Assembly (NCBI GenBank): GCA_029990175.1
Contig: JARKIP010000065.1
Location: 1,093,001-1,157,000 of the forward strand
Length of the DNA: 64,000 bases
Reading direction: 5' to 3'
From: Petunia secreta
Lineage: Eukaryota; Streptophyta; Magnoliopsida; Solanales; Solanaceae
Made by a program: the position numbers and the translations under genes. The notes under the pieces are model-generated. The model did no database searches and was not told the origin of the DNA. It saw only the letters and a list, made by a program, of their open reading frames with translations. Below are positions 34,285-45,809 of this stretch, in pieces (position 1 is the first letter of the stretch; the number at the start of each line of letters is the position of its first letter).

Positions 34285-36555
34285 TTTTGTTTCCTCGGGG
34301 AGCTTGACTGCGACTGAGTAGCAATCTCTAGCGCAACGCTGCTCTCCCCGAACTTCTCGTATTCCCCACTCTGAAGGGAATTTCATCACTTGGTGATAGG
34401 TTGACGGGACTGCCTGCATGTCGTGTATCCATGGCCTCCCAAGGATTATGTTGTAGGCCATGTCTCCATCAATGACATGAAACGTTGTCCGTCTCATGAC
34501 GCCTTCGACCAGGGTCGTCAGTGTAATCTCTCCCAACGTTTTCTCGCTGGAATTGTTAAATCCTGATAGAACGTGAGAAATTGGTACAATCCCATCGTAT
34601 AGCTTCAACTGCTGCATGACCCGAGATAATATGATGTTTGCTGAGCTGCCTGGATCAACGAGCACTCTCTTGACGTCGAACTCCTCCACTCGCAGCGTTA
34701 TCACTAAAGCGTCCATGTGAGGAAACTGCAAGCCATCTGCATCTGCTTCTTCAAAAGTCATCGTATCCTCAAGTCGCGGTCGTTTGGTCTTCGTAATAGA
34801 GACTTTGGCATACTTCTTTGCTGTGTATGTGACTGCATCAACCTCAATTCCGCCAGAGATGACGTTGACCGTCATTTTTGGAGAAGATACTCGGGGAGGT
34901 CCTGATTTGTTTTGCTGGGCCTTCGCGTGAGTCTGCTTCCCTTTTTCTGTCAAGTACTCCTTGAGATAGCCCTGTTTCAACAAATTAGCAACTTCATACC
35001 TTAGAGCCTTGCAGTCATCCGTTGTGTGGCCGTGATCGCGATGGAATTCGCACCATAAGTTCTTGTTGCGTTTGCTGGGGTCACCCTTCATATCCTTGGG
35101 CCATTTGACCTTTTCGCTCATCTCCTCGAGCACTGCTACAAGCTCGACCGCTCCGATGTTGAAGACGGGCAGGGTTGGGATTCCACTAGAAGTTGAGGCA
35201 GAATCATTGTTCCTCGCCAGGCCTTTGTTGTTGCGACCGCGTCCGTTTGAGTTGTTGCGTGACCGGCTGGGGTATGGCTCATGCCGTGCATCTGGCCTAT
35301 CCGTCTCGATCTTTCCCCCAGCGCCATTGGTGCGAGTTTGGCTCCGTCCTCGGGTACCTGTGCCAATTAATTTATCTTCGTCTATACGTACCTTGGAATT
35401 GTAACGGTTGTAGACGTCCGACCAGCTCGCCGCAGGATATTCTCGCAGGGATTCGTACAGTCGCCTGGTCGCCTCAGAACTCTTGACGTCCAAGCTGTTG
35501 GTGAATGCAATAGCCGCCCATCGATCTGGAACCTTGGGTAGCAACATACGCTCACGCTGAAAGCGATCCACGTACTTCCGGAGAGACTCCCCAGGCAGCT
35601 GCTTGATCTCAAAGATATCCTCAACTCTTGTTTCTGTCTTCTGAGCGCCTGTGTGTGCTTTGACAAATAACTCCGCCATCTCGGCAAAAGATCCTATTGA
35701 ATTTGGTGGCAGCATTGAATACCACCGTAGAGCGCCGTCTGCTAAGGTTTCCACGAACTTCTTCAATTGCACTGATTCGATCTCCTCGTCGGTGAGATCG
35801 CTTGCCTTTATGAAATTTCTAAACATCATCAAGTGATCATTGGGGTCAGTTGTTCCCCGGTATCTTGGTATGTTTGGCATTTTGAATGTTTTGGGGATGG
35901 CCTTTGGTGCTGCTTCTTTCTTCCAAGGCCTTTGAGTGTACCGTTGAACGTCAACTTTCTTCAAAGTGGGTGGTGCGCCAGGGATCTGGTCGATCCTCTC
36001 ATGAAGAGAGCGCTGCAGAGCCTCTTGACTCTCTTTGAACTGCTTGGTGAGGGCCTCCATGACTTCGCTCATCTCAGTTGGCACCGCTGATCCCGCATTC
36101 TGATTTTCAGCTCGCCTCGAGGCATGAGATGGTGAAGCATCCCTTGGACGTCCCATGGGTGGATTTCCCGTGTTTGGCAGGTTCTGTCCTCGCAGGCTGT
36201 CAATAGCTTCCCGTATTTGCCTGTTGATCTCAGCCTGTTGCCGTATGAATTCGAGGATAGCGTCTTGAGAGTTCCTCGAATTCCTTGGGCCATTGGGTCT
36301 TCTAGATCCTCCAGCCCCCTGGTCGACATTTTCTCGGCTAGGATTGCGGCTATTTCTGCTACCTTGCTGGCTGTGCTCGTTCTCCTGTTCCGCTGGGAGC
36401 ACATTCTCGTCCTCTGCAATGGGGATCACGTCGTCGTCTGCAAGGGGAACATCTTGCTGCTCGTCTCCGGCCAGATTCTGGTTTATCTGCTCCGCAGCGT
36501 TGAGGTCTTGTTGCTCTTCAATAGGAACGTTGTTGTGCGAGTTGTTATCTGCCAT
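34282..36555 (-). CDS. gag-pro: Tat-type gag and protease, 757 aa
   Basis: Intact ORF starting MADNNSHNNV with a Gln/Glu-rich N-terminus. The gag capsid region is recognisable from RWYSMLPPNSI through FVKAHTG and YVDRFQRERMLLP. A zinc-knuckle-like Cys/His motif (CEFHRDHGHTTDDC) sits at about residues 502-515. An aspartic protease follows with VDPGSSANII (Asp near 634) and YNIILGRPWI. Tat elements characteristically have DPGSS rather than DTGA. Gag packages element RNA in cytoplasmic particles and the protease matures them. The ATG lies about 120 bp inside the 5' LTR, after the primer site. The ORF ends at the possibly leaky TAG described separately. Confidence 0.92.
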   Translation of the reverse strand: MADNNSHNNVPIEEQQDLNAAEQINQNLAGDEQQDVPLADDDVIPIAEDENVLPAEQENEHSQQGSRNSRNPSRENVDQGAGGSRRPNGPRNSRNSQDAILEFIRQQAEINRQIREAIDSLRGQNLPNTGNPPMGRPRDASPSHASRRAENQNAGSAVPTEMSEVMEALTKQFKESQEALQRSLHERIDQIPGAPPTLKKVDVQRYTQRPWKKEAAPKAIPKTFKMPNIPRYRGTTDPNDHLMMFRNFIKASDLTDEEIESVQLKKFVETLADGALRWYSMLPPNSIGSFAEMAELFVKAHTGAQKTETRVEDIFEIKQLPGESLRKYVDRFQRERMLLPKVPDRWAAIAFTNSLDVKSSEATRRLYESLREYPAASWSDVYNRYNSKVRIDEDKLIGTGTRGRSQTRTNGAGGKIETDRPDARHEPYPSRSRNNSNGRGRNNKGLARNNDSASTSSGIPTLPVFNIGAVELVAVLEEMSEKVKWPKDMKGDPSKRNKNLWCEFHRDHGHTTDDCKALRYEVANLLKQGYLKEYLTEKGKQTHAKAQQNKSGPPRVSSPKMTVNVISGGIEVDAVTYTAKKYAKVSITKTKRPRLEDTMTFEEADADGLQFPHMDALVITLRVEEFDVKRVLVDPGSSANIILSRVMQQLKLYDGIVPISHVLSGFNNSSEKTLGEITLTTLVEGVMRRTTFHVIDGDMAYNIILGRPWIHDMQAVPSTYHQVMKFPSEWGIREVRGEQRCARDCYSVAVKLPEETK

Positions 36556-36654
36556 TTCAACAAAAAGAAAACGGGGAGAACCAGCGATCGAAGGAAAAAC
36601 GAATAGATAATAAAATACGACGAGCGATTTAACCTACGAAAGTTATTGACCGGC

Positions 36655-36671
36655 TCCCACTGTGGTCGCCA
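36655..36671 (-). other. primer binding site of the Tat-type element
   Basis: Three bases inside the 5' LTR the minus strand reads TGGCGACCACAGTGGGA, which begins with the TGG complementary to a tRNA CCA end. The tRNA identity is not assigned. Confidence 0.7.
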
Positions 36672-36674
36672 AAT

Positions 36675-37334
36675 TGTTTAACCGTAGTTTCGTTTTGTTA
36701 GGTTAATTTACAATTAAATTTGTAGAGCGGAGTCACGGTCAATAATCGAGATTAAAACGCTCTTAATGAAGTAAATATGAATGACAGTAATAAATGCGAA
36801 AGAGTAAAGAGGCAATTAATGCGATATAATAAATGAATAATCGAACGAAAAAGGAACCGTGCTCAGGCCGTTCAGACTTGATTAAATTCCCTTCCTCGTA
36901 CTCTTTATGATATTCAGTTAACGAGACAATAAAGGAGATCTTTCGATCAGCAATAGTAATAAATATTTGCTGGAGATAAAGAATTGAATGCTAGTAAATA
37001 GTTTGAATACAAGTGTAGATTCAGAGAAGCATTAGATTTCATGCTTGTGACTTAGATTACAATATATAGGTAGCTATGTGTCCGTTCACAAGCAGTTGTA
37101 ACTCCTTAGTCGAGCAGTTGCGTTGTTTGTGGATAAGATTCCTATTTTGAACTGCCTTGATTGATGGGCCGCGACTTTTCTGGCCGTGGCGACTGTTTAT
37201 CTGTCCGTTGTAACTGTTTATCCTCGATCTTATCCATTGCCTTTATGTCCATTCGCAGCCACGTGTCGTCCGCGCGCCGTCCTACGTGGATGCCGAGTCA
37301 TCAATTTTGGAGACGATAGATTTAACCCAATACA
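36675..37334 (-). repeat. 5' LTR of the Tat-type element
   Basis: 660 bp, the partner of 25700-26359. It is followed by the CATTA target duplication at 37335-37339. Confidence 0.92.
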
Positions 37335-37339
37335 CATTA

Positions 37340-37570
37340 GAACAATCAAGGACATATGCGATGAAGCCAAGACTCGAGTGAGAACATTAGGAGGAGAATC
37401 CAGACACTTCCCAACCAAGATGAAGTTGCACTAGGGATCATCTTCTAGTCCATTTTTATTTGCTTTGGTATGGATAAATTGACACGACATATTGAAGGGA
37501 AGGTGCCATGGTGTATGCTATATACTGATGACATAGTATTGATTGACAAGACACGTGGCGGAGTTACAGT
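37340..37570 (+). mobile_element. LINE reverse-transcriptase relic, right part
   Basis: It continues the frame broken at 25699: RTIKDICDEAKTRVRTLGG, then HFPTKMKLH, a TAG where the family has Gln, GSSSSPFLFALV, and in a shifted frame the region equivalent to the catalytic FADDIVLIDETRGG (here YTDDIVLIDKTRGG). This is the RT core of a plant non-LTR retrotransposon, inactive through a stop and a frameshift. The LINE text becomes unreadable after about 37570. Confidence 0.75.
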
Positions 37571-39385
37571 CCCCTAGTTAGGGTTTCATATATACCACTG
37601 TCTTAAGTTATAGGGTCATTGCCTTATTAGTCTTTATATTTTACTTTAATTAGGACTGGGTATCCACTACTATAAATACCCTTCCTTATATTGTATTGTA
37701 CAACATAGCGATTCACCACAGAATCCGGCTATTCTCGAGGAATAAGACTACTTTACTTTTCTTGCTCATTATTTCTCTATTTTACTTATTTACTTTTCCA
37801 TCGTATTTACTGTATTGCTTGTGACATCATTCTAAGTTAATTGTTTAACCGAGGCGACCGATTTTGGATATGGTATGTTTAAGACTAGAAACTTTAACGG
37901 GTTGTTTGGTTTAAGGATAAAGTTATCATGAGATTATAATGTCAAGATTAATAATTTTCTAGTACTTTATTTGGTTCATTTAATTGAAAATGAGATATAA
38001 ATTAGGATACATTTTGTTTCCGTCTTTGTCCCTGAAAATCAATTAAATAGCTTTTGGAAAAGGGTGTTGGTGGAGAAATTACTGGAGTGGAGAAAGGGAA
38101 AGAGAGGGGTTTGACGGTATGAACAGACGGCGTTAAAGTTGGGAAAGATCAAGAAGAACGCAGAGGGAGAGTGTAATATGGTCTTTTCCTAATTTGATCA
38201 TGGGATAGCTAATCCTATTATAAGGTACCCATCTAGAGGTGGGACAAAATAATATTAAGATTTTGAGATAAAATTTATCCTAATTTTGCTAACACCTTTA
38301 ATCAAACATGGGATAATCTAATTCCAAAGACTATCCTAGAATAATTCTTATAATTCGATCAACCAATTCATCTCCTTAATAAACTTGGTGTTAGAGTCAA
38401 ACTAATAAATTGAAATCCACGTAGTACTATACATACAACAAGAAAAAAATTCATACGAGTGGCTGCTTTAAGTGGGCCCAACAAGTGCCACATCAAAACA
38501 ACAAATTTTTACATTGTGAAACTTCCCTTATAATTCAGCAAAAAAAATACACTATTCAACTGTTAATCCATCCAAGTGGAACAAGCAAAGGAAGAAGTAA
38601 ATTCCAAATACAATTGGTACACGCAAATTATTAGACGCCCCAACATAGATGTAAGGAGGCAACAAAGAGACAAAAACAATAAAATTAGTCGATACTACTA
38701 CTAGTCCAATAATCATTGTCCAAATCAATCAAAACTTTGTATTGGATAAGTCAAGAAATTAGGGAAGTTTCCCTCAAAGACCCCTTTTAAGTTTCAACTA
38801 AATGACTTTCAGGTTTTAACGAATTGGATAGACGGCGCCTTAAATGTTAATCACGTTTAGGACTTAATTAAACTAAAAAAGGGAATAAATGTCCCAACCT
38901 CCTATGTTCCAAAAATGACATTTTGGCCCATACAAAAACCAGAAAAATCCAAACCCCCCCCCCCCGCCCCCCCCCCCCCCCCCACAAATCTTTCCCGCAC
39001 ATTTCACCCTTCGTCTTCTTCATCTCCAGCTTGTTCCAAATGCCGCCATTGCCTTTTTCTTCAACTAAACCTCATCCCAGGCCCTAAATCCATACCGATT
39101 TGTTCCACGGCTCTCAAAAATCTAATTCCCATCTTCAATTGGCTCTCATTTCGCAATTTCTGCTCGTGGGAAGCTGTGAAAGTGTCCATTTTTTGTCCTT
39201 TTCAAAATCTTCAATCTGCTTCATTTCATCGACTCGTACTGGTATATTGTCGACTATACATACACTAATAAATAGACATATACTGAGGGCCTATTTCTGA
39301 TTTCATGGTCCAATGGGTAAAGATGTATAAATGCTGATCTTGGCATTATAAAACTAATAGAACAGTACCTATGCATTGAAATTTG
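37571..39385. other. non-coding, possible LTR remnant and MULE leader
   Basis: 37571-37850 looks like part of an LTR or promoter, with CTATAAATAC near 37668 and a pyrimidine-rich leader. 37895-38370 is AT-rich with weak inverted similarity (GGGTTGTTTGGTTT at the left, AATCAAACATGGGA at the right), perhaps a decayed MITE. From about 38880 the text (TGTCCCAACCTCCTATG, CAAAAATGACATTTTGG) resembles the leader of a transposon gene upstream of the MULE transposase. A C-tract lies at 38954-38983. Confidence 0.4.
38954..38983. repeat. poly-C tract (C12-G-C17)
   Basis: Thirty bases of C interrupted by one G. It could form an i-motif or G-quadruplex on the complement. It may also mark a hard-to-sequence spot. 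Confidence 0.85.
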
Positions 39386-40864
39386 AGAGTACATTTGATG
39401 ACAAGATTGCTAGGGTCATTGAACATAAACAATTAACATTTGATCGAAGCGATTTATACATTAGCTATACGCTTAATGTTGCACCTACTAGGGGGAAAAT
39501 AGCTCCTTCATTAATTAGAAATGATAGTGATCAGTGAATATACCTCCTATATGTAGATGGTAACAGATGAAACCCTATTCTTTATGTTTCGATTGTCAAG
39601 AGATCCACCGCAGCTTCAAATGCAACTGCAACATCTTCTCTAACAATTGATGATGGTAAAATGGAGGATAATTTTAACCCTGAGTTTGAGGATAGTGGAG
39701 AATATCCAGTGAAGTTGGATAAAGATGAAAGTACCGGCAGTGATAAATCTGAGCGTGAGGGCCCTGCTGAAATGCAAAGTGGTGTTGTTGGTCAGTCTGC
39801 TGGAACGCAGTCAAGCAATATTAACGAAGATGGTAAATGCTTTTATAAGGGGAAACATTATTAAATAAGAATAAGTTAGTTTTCTAATTAAAGCTAGCGT
39901 CGGTTAAGAAATGTTGTACTTTCCGCACGAAGAAGAGTACAACTATTTTGTATTCTGTGGCATGTGCATCAATAAACTACAAGTGGATGGTACACACTAT
40001 GAAGTACCAAAGTTATAATAGATTTAAGATCACCAGGTATATTGGTGATCACACATGTGGGATAGAGAAAGGCTACGAGCCACTATCCCCATGGTTCGAC
40101 AGACGTCCTCGCTCCTCGCTCTTTTTGTGAAAAATAAGTTTATCAGAAACAAGGGTCAGTCGACCAAAACAAATCAACTCATGTGTTAATCATGATTTGA
40201 GGACCAATATTAGTTATTGGAAGTGTTTGAAGGAAAGGGAGATTGCAAAGGCTTTGGTAAGGAGGACACCGGAGCATGGGTTTGTTGTTTTACATTCATA
40301 TCAGTATGCGCTCGAAGAGAGAATACCGGAAGTCGTGTTGTAGTGGATGATGGGTTTATTTTCTATTATTTTTTTGTATCATTTGGAGCTTGGATTAGTG
40401 GATATCAGTATGTGGGAAAGGTTATATCTACTGATGGTACTCATTTGTCAGGCCCTTACGAAGGTGTAGTGTTAACTGCGGTGGCACTGGACATGGAAAA
40501 TCATATTTTTCCGCTGGCGTTTTGTGCAGTCGATCGGGAGTGCGACAATTCTTTGACCTTCTTCTTTGAGAAATTACTAGAGGTGGTACCGAACACTCTA
40601 GAGTTGCACATCATATCTGATCGGAGTAAGAGCATAGCTAATGAAATTTCAAGGTTGTACACCAAAGCGCATCATGGATGCTGCATGAGGCACCTCACTG
40701 ATAACCTTCATGTAAGGTTTAGCAGCGGTAATTTTCTCGATTGTTATTATGTTGCAGCAAAAACGTACAGCCGCAAGACATTCAATCAAGAATTTTTCAA
40801 ACTTAGCGGCAAAAATCCAGTAGCTGCTGATTGTCTTGAAAATGAATTTGAAATAGAATTATAA
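39386..40864 (+). pseudogene. Mutator-like (MULE) transposase, decayed
   Basis: The N-terminal region is readable at 39386-39535 (FDRSDLYISY, APTRGKIAP, LIRNDSD), then an acidic linker (39661-39860). The MuDR zinc-type region follows with KYQSYNRFKITRYIGDHTCG at about 39995-40060. After a frame change comes YWKCLKEREIAKALV (near 40215) and RRTPEHGFVVLHSY. The transposase core follows at 40385-40864: FFVSFGAWISG, VISTDGTHLSG (first catalytic Asp), NHIFPLAFCAVD, HIISDRSKSI (second Asp) and HHGCCMRHL. It stops before the region expected to hold the catalytic Glu and the SWIM zinc finger. At least two frameshifts and stops near 40010-40030 are present. Such transposases cut and paste MULEs. Confidence 0.8.
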
Positions 40865-42750
40865 ACTAATTTTCATGGTCGATAGTATATACATGTTGGA
40901 TTTATGCTTGGAATATATTAAAAAAAAAATTACAGTTAAAGCTGGACACTATTCGAGCATAGACCAAAAGAGTATAGACTAAAGACAAAATAAATTTTCC
41001 AACAATTATTAGTTAGCTGACGTTTATTAATAGACGTGTACCTTACACATTAAGATATGGTAGATTGTACGGTACATAATAGGTTGATTTGAAACGTCTA
41101 ACATGCTCTTTAATGGGTGCACTGCCCAAATTTGGAGATTTCTCGTCGGGTTCAATGGAGGAAATGAAAATGTCTTACGAGTAAGTTAAAATTCATCATT
41201 ATACTTATCCCTCACCCGTATCCTTTCATACTTCTCCCCTATAAATAGCACCATTTTTACACATTATTTTCATATCTTTACACAAATATAATCTATATTT
41301 TTCTTAATCTTTTTTGCAGTAATATTCTCAAGAGAAAACATATCCACCAAGTCAAGACGCCCTTCTCATCCGCCAGGCCTTGGACCAACTCATACGCTAG
41401 ATCAATCAGAACCGTATCAGCTAGGAGACCAACTTTCGGCGCACGACACGCATTCTCCATGCAATGTGCCACCGGGTCGGACTAAACGTCGACGACCTTA
41501 TCACCCCCACCGTCCCCTTAAGTATTATATATTTTAATGTTTTTAGTTTATTTTCAAGTATTTTTGCATTTTTCTTTTTTTATTTTGTTCAAGTATTTTG
41601 AAGAGCTTTCTTAATTTTAAAAAAAAAATGCTCTTTTTTTAATCAATGTAGTTATTAATGAATATATCAATGGAATGGGGGCTATTTTGACGGTGTATTA
41701 ATTTTGGTAAATTTTTACTGCTTTGGTATGGAATTTTCGCTATTATCTCTCAATTCCTATTTCTGCTTTGGTTTCATAGGAGGAGACGCTTTGCTTTTAT
41801 CAAGGAGGACGACTCATATCTGCTAAAATTATTAATTAACCACTTTAAATATATAAACAACCAAATATAAAGACAAAGACAATGTGTATAACTAATTTAA
41901 GACACGTGTGCTGAGATCTCTATGTGTCCTCTGATATAATTAAAGGTTATATAAGAGTAGTTGAAAATTATGTAATCATTATGGGTATATAAAGAAACAA
42001 TTTAAAATTTTTAATTATTTTAAGACGAAGACCATACACATGTACTGAGATCCCCTCGTGTCCTAATATCTCTACGTGTACACTTATATTATATAATATT
42101 GTAAGTATAACTAATCTTTTGAGAAAAAACAAAGGGAGTTGTAAAAGTTGGGTATTAACCACACGGGGTATATTAACAACCACTTGTAAAGTTAAATGTA
42201 ACACAAAGACCACACAGACGTGTCATAATATTGATAATTATTTGTTTAACCTTAATAATATAAAGAATCACTTAGGAGAAAATAAACTTGATAATTATCC
42301 ATTGTGGGTATATTTATAACTAATTGTAAAATTGAATTAATTCAAGACAATGACTACATGTGTCCACCTATAATATTAATCACCAACTAAAGTTTTGAAT
42401 TAATCTAAACTGAGGCTACACATGTCCTCTTATAATTTAATAAATGATAAATATAAAAAATCACTTTGGGATTCTAAACTACTTGATAATCAAACATTCA
42501 AGGTATATTAATCAGCAGTTGTAAACTTGAATTAATTTGCGACTGAGACAATATTGTTTATAATATAATATGCCACACCGTAAAAAATTGAAAGGATAAA
42601 GAATTACATTGTACAGGGTTGACAATCTTCCCTTTGTAGGTTTATCATCGATATGAATGATTAAGGATTAAATTGAGAAGTTAATACCAATACATTCGTG
42701 TAACAAATCTTAAACGTTAAAAAAAGGTGTTAACAACAGTGGGATATGTA

Positions 42751-42753
<3 letters not shown>
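40865..42753. other. AT-rich spacer, no gene recognised
   Basis: About 1.9 kb. A short open stretch at 41340-41515 (SHPPGLGPTHTLDQSEPYQ) follows a splice-acceptor-like TTTTTTGCAG, but I do not recognise it. At 41870-42560 loosely repeated phrases of ACACGTGT-TC and AATTAATTTA-AGAC type recur about every 150-200 bp, perhaps a degenerate tandem repeat. Confidence 0.45.

Positions 42754-42814
<61 letters not shown>
42754..42814. repeat. (AT)n microsatellite, about 30 units
   Basis: An uninterrupted alternation of A and T over about 60 bp. Confidence 0.95.
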
Positions 42815-42815
<1 letters not shown>

Positions 42816-42816
<1 letters not shown>

Positions 42817-43130
42817 AAGCATTGCTTGCTTCTCAGATTACGATTTTCTTCCATGCTTAGGGAATGAGGCCTTGTTTTACCAAAACCTTAATATTCAACA
42901 TGTTATATCATGTATGTCATCCAATATCATTCCTTATCAATGTTATTGATCAGGTGAGGTGTGAGGTGGTATTAATCCATATAAGAAAATCAAAAAGCAT
43001 TTCTTGCTTCTTCTATTACGATCTTCTTCCAAGCTTAGAGAATGAGCTCTTGTATTCTCAGAACCTTTACACTAATATACATTATATTATATATGTTAGC
43101 CAATGTCATTCATTAGCAATGGTATTGACC
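42816..43130. repeat. two-copy direct repeat, offset 178 bp
   Basis: A unit of about 140 bp starting AAAGCATTGCTTGCTTCT at 42816 recurs in diverged form from 42994. Both copies share ATTACGAT-TTCTTCCA-GCTTAG and GTCAT-CAATGT. It is AT-rich and non-coding. The sequence to 43640 shows no gene; a short CCCTAAACCCTAAA stretch occurs at about 43385. Confidence 0.65.
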
Positions 43131-43639
43131 ATTGTTAAACTACATTATGAAAAACTTTTACATGTCAATGATTTCCTAGTTTCTAAACAATTAAGTGACC
43201 CTTTAATATTGTTTAATATAGGTATTTTATATTAAGTAGAACTCTATTCATATATGATCAATTTGACTTAGGTTAACAGATAAAAACAGTGTAATTTTAG
43301 GTTATTGATAATATACCCATCAAGCTAAAATCATCTGCATATAACCTAAAGCCCAAACCCCGGCCAAGTCCCAAGCACATGGACCCTAAACCCTAAATTT
43401 CAAACCCTAAATACAAAACACGTGTGTGCTAATATTTTCAACGGTAAAATTTTAAAAAACAAATCTGTTCTATAGGTGTACAATAGACCAAATAAAGGTT
43501 GACTAGACATTCCAACTTTTTTTTAATGGTAACTTTTGTTTGCAACGGTAATAAATTGTTCGCAAATATAAAAAACTCTGTGAATTGAATATACTTATTC
43601 CCCGTCTATCATCAACTGTAAACATAAAATACCTAAAAC

Positions 43640-44140
43640 GTCTCAGACCTCGCAAACTGCATCAACTTCTTCAGTGGAACCCAATGTATGCTATTGTGGC
43701 GAATACGCAAAGCTGAAAATATCAATGACCCAAATAAATCCTGGTCGCAGATTTTGGGGATGTTGCACGCTGAATGTAAGTAATTATTTAGGTCTATTAA
43801 AATTTTCATTAACTACTTACCCAAAATAAAAGGACAAAGTTGATATTTTCTAGGCTGTTTAGGACAAATGGTGGATATGGTCCGCTACTTCAAGAAATAA
43901 GAGAAGTGTTGTCCATATTAGTTAGCAGGACAGAAGGAGCAGCAAGGTTTGATATCGGTAAGAAGATCCAAGAATCTGGAGAACAAATGCAGCTTTTTAA
44001 AAGACTGCTTAAAGAGGCTGTGAATTAGAAAGATTTTCTAATAACCCAATTCAAGGAAGATCAAATGTAGAAGGCACAACTACAAGTGAAGTTGAAAGAG
44101 GTTGAAATGCATAGGAACGATTTAAAAATTTGATGCACAG
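43640..44140 (+). pseudogene. GRF-type zinc-finger protein fragment
   Basis: An open stretch ending at a GTAAGT donor (43776) encodes VCYCGEYAKLKI, then INPGRRFWGCC. This is the core of a zf-GRF domain (CxCG...NPGRRFxGC). After an intron of about 78 bp (acceptor TTCTAG at 43853) the in-phase reading stops at once. A neighbouring frame at 43854-44028 gives a coiled-coil-like tail (LLQEIREVLSILV, EQMQLFKRLLKEAV). GRF zinc fingers bind nucleic acid in host repair proteins. In plant genomes many small GRF genes are associated with repeats. No ATG is certain. It may have belonged to the same mobile unit as the MULE transposase and the DUF1985 relic on either side. That link is inference. Confidence 0.65.
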
Positions 44141-45809
44141 ACTTCTTTTCTGATTAGTATCTTCCTTATTCTGTAAATGATCAGTCTAGTTAATTTGTTA
44201 ATGTGATAGCAATTAAATAATTTTATTGTTAACTAGGACTTGAGATGAATCATAGTTTGATTACTGTTATATATCACATAGTTTGAGCACTTTTATTCTG
44301 TTTATTATATTTGTCTAATCGACCATCAGTAGTAGACAATCAAACTTGGAAATGAAACAAAAACTAAAAATCACACTTAAAAAGGGAGATGAAACATATT
44401 AATAGACTTGTAGTGGTGGACAATCAAAAACACAATTAAAACTAAGATGAATAATATTAAAATTGCTAGACCATTACATGATTCAATAGTTTGGTAGATT
44501 CGTAACTATAAAAACGAACAAAAATACTTTCGAAAAATATAAAGAACTAAACAAAGACGACCAGTTTGATGGATTAGCACCGATCATGACATTTGGTGAA
44601 GTTGGTGGTGATTCTTCATCCATAGCCTGTTGTGAATTTGGTGGATTAGGATATACCATGGCCTTTAGTGAAATTGGTGTAATGTCGTCTTCCTCTATGA
44701 CATTTGGAGTGGGTCCACGAAAAACACTAATTCTAGCAAGTGTGTCGTAGATCTCTTTGGTTTGATTCAAACTCTAATGGGTCTTTGCCCATAACTATTC
44801 TTCGTGCCTCTTCAATCAGTACTAAATATGCTCACTTTTCCTTTCAAAAAGACTATTTCTCAACGTGCATCAAAGTTGGATTGTCCAGACATCTTGGAGA
44901 AATAATTGGCAGGTTATTTTTTACAGTGTTGTATTGAAAAAAAAGGGGAAGGTAAACATTGTTGGAGGTTTTTATAGGGATGTCCATGAAGAGTTACAAA
45001 GGGTGGTGAAAAGCCGCCACTTAAATAGAAGAGGTACTTGATAATTAATCATGCAGTAAATAAGCGCATTAATCAAATTTATTACATTGCAAAAAAAAAA
45101 AAAAAAGATATGGCCACAATCATTGAAAAGACAATTTAACAGTTTCTCTGTTTGTAAAGTTTTGATGATAGACCTATTAGAGTGAAAAATCAACTGGCTG
45201 GTTCGTTTGAATTTTTAACCATCATTTAAGTTATTTCTCCCTCCAATTTTTTAAGTTAAGTTAACCCACATATCCATGCAACCATCATTTCTCCCTCCAA
45301 TATTTTATACTTAATTTATATAGAGGTCCCCAATCATTCCTGTACGCGCTTACATTTTAAATACTAGGAAAAATGCATTGACCAATACTGATTGATAAAT
45401 AGAATATGTAATACATTACCAAAATGCATTGTCAACTGTTTAATATTCAAAAAAAATTAAGAACCCGACAAGACATAAAAATAATGAAAACAATTGTTTA
45501 ACTAATGACTTCAAAAACAAAATACTGAGAAATCAATCTTTTTCAGATCCTTCAAGACACCCGAAAAATTTCGTCGGGATCAACACCAGCTTCACCAACC
45601 CCTCCATTTTAAGTTGGACTCTGAATTGACATGGAATAAATCCTCTGCTTCATAAAACTGGTTCTCAATATCTTCACTATCTTTCATTTGCACATTGACA
45701 TCATTCACATTGGCTTCCTATACAACATTGGCATTGGTAGCTTCAACTTAGCATCAAGTGCATTGACACTGGCATCAACTTCATCATATCTACCCTTCTT
45801 TCTCAAAAT
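44141..45809. other. non-coding spacer
   Basis: No recognisable gene. A minus-strand open stretch at 44483-44770 (LARISVFRGPTPNVI, SLKAMVYPNPPNS, NVMIGANPSN) contains a weak internal repeat of P-N-P/S-N phrases, but I know no family for it. An A-run (16) occurs near 45090. 45560-45800 may be the extreme 3' part of the minus-strand DUF1985 relic. Confidence 0.4.

Larger units (their letters stand above)
25700..37334 (-). mobile_element. complete 11.6-kb Ty3/gypsy element, Tat type
   Basis: Both ends are LTRs of exactly 660 bp beginning TGTTTAACC and ending ACCCAATACA on the plus strand. They differ by two bases by eye (26231/37206 and 26260/37235). The target duplication CATTA lies at 25695-25699 and 37335-37339. 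Sense is minus: 5' LTR, primer site, gag-protease, RT, RNase H, integrase, then a long 3' region holding a tRNA-like segment and an accessory ORF on the opposite strand, then the 3' LTR. The opposite-strand ORF and the long 3' region are typical of the Tat lineage. Near-identical LTRs mean recent insertion. Confidence 0.9.

Noticed and set aside
34717..36610. Several plus-strand frames opposite the Tat gag gene
   Set aside because: Shadows of the intact gag-protease ORF; no splice or motif support, unlike the real antisense ORF at 26.9-29.9 kb.
38915..39268. 117-aa plus-strand frame with a proline run
   Set aside because: The prolines come from the poly-C tract. No homology, splice support or conserved motif was seen.
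43380..43415. CCCTAAACCCTAAA stretch as interstitial telomere
   Set aside because: Only about two to three units in AT-rich DNA; chance or a short patch, not an array.
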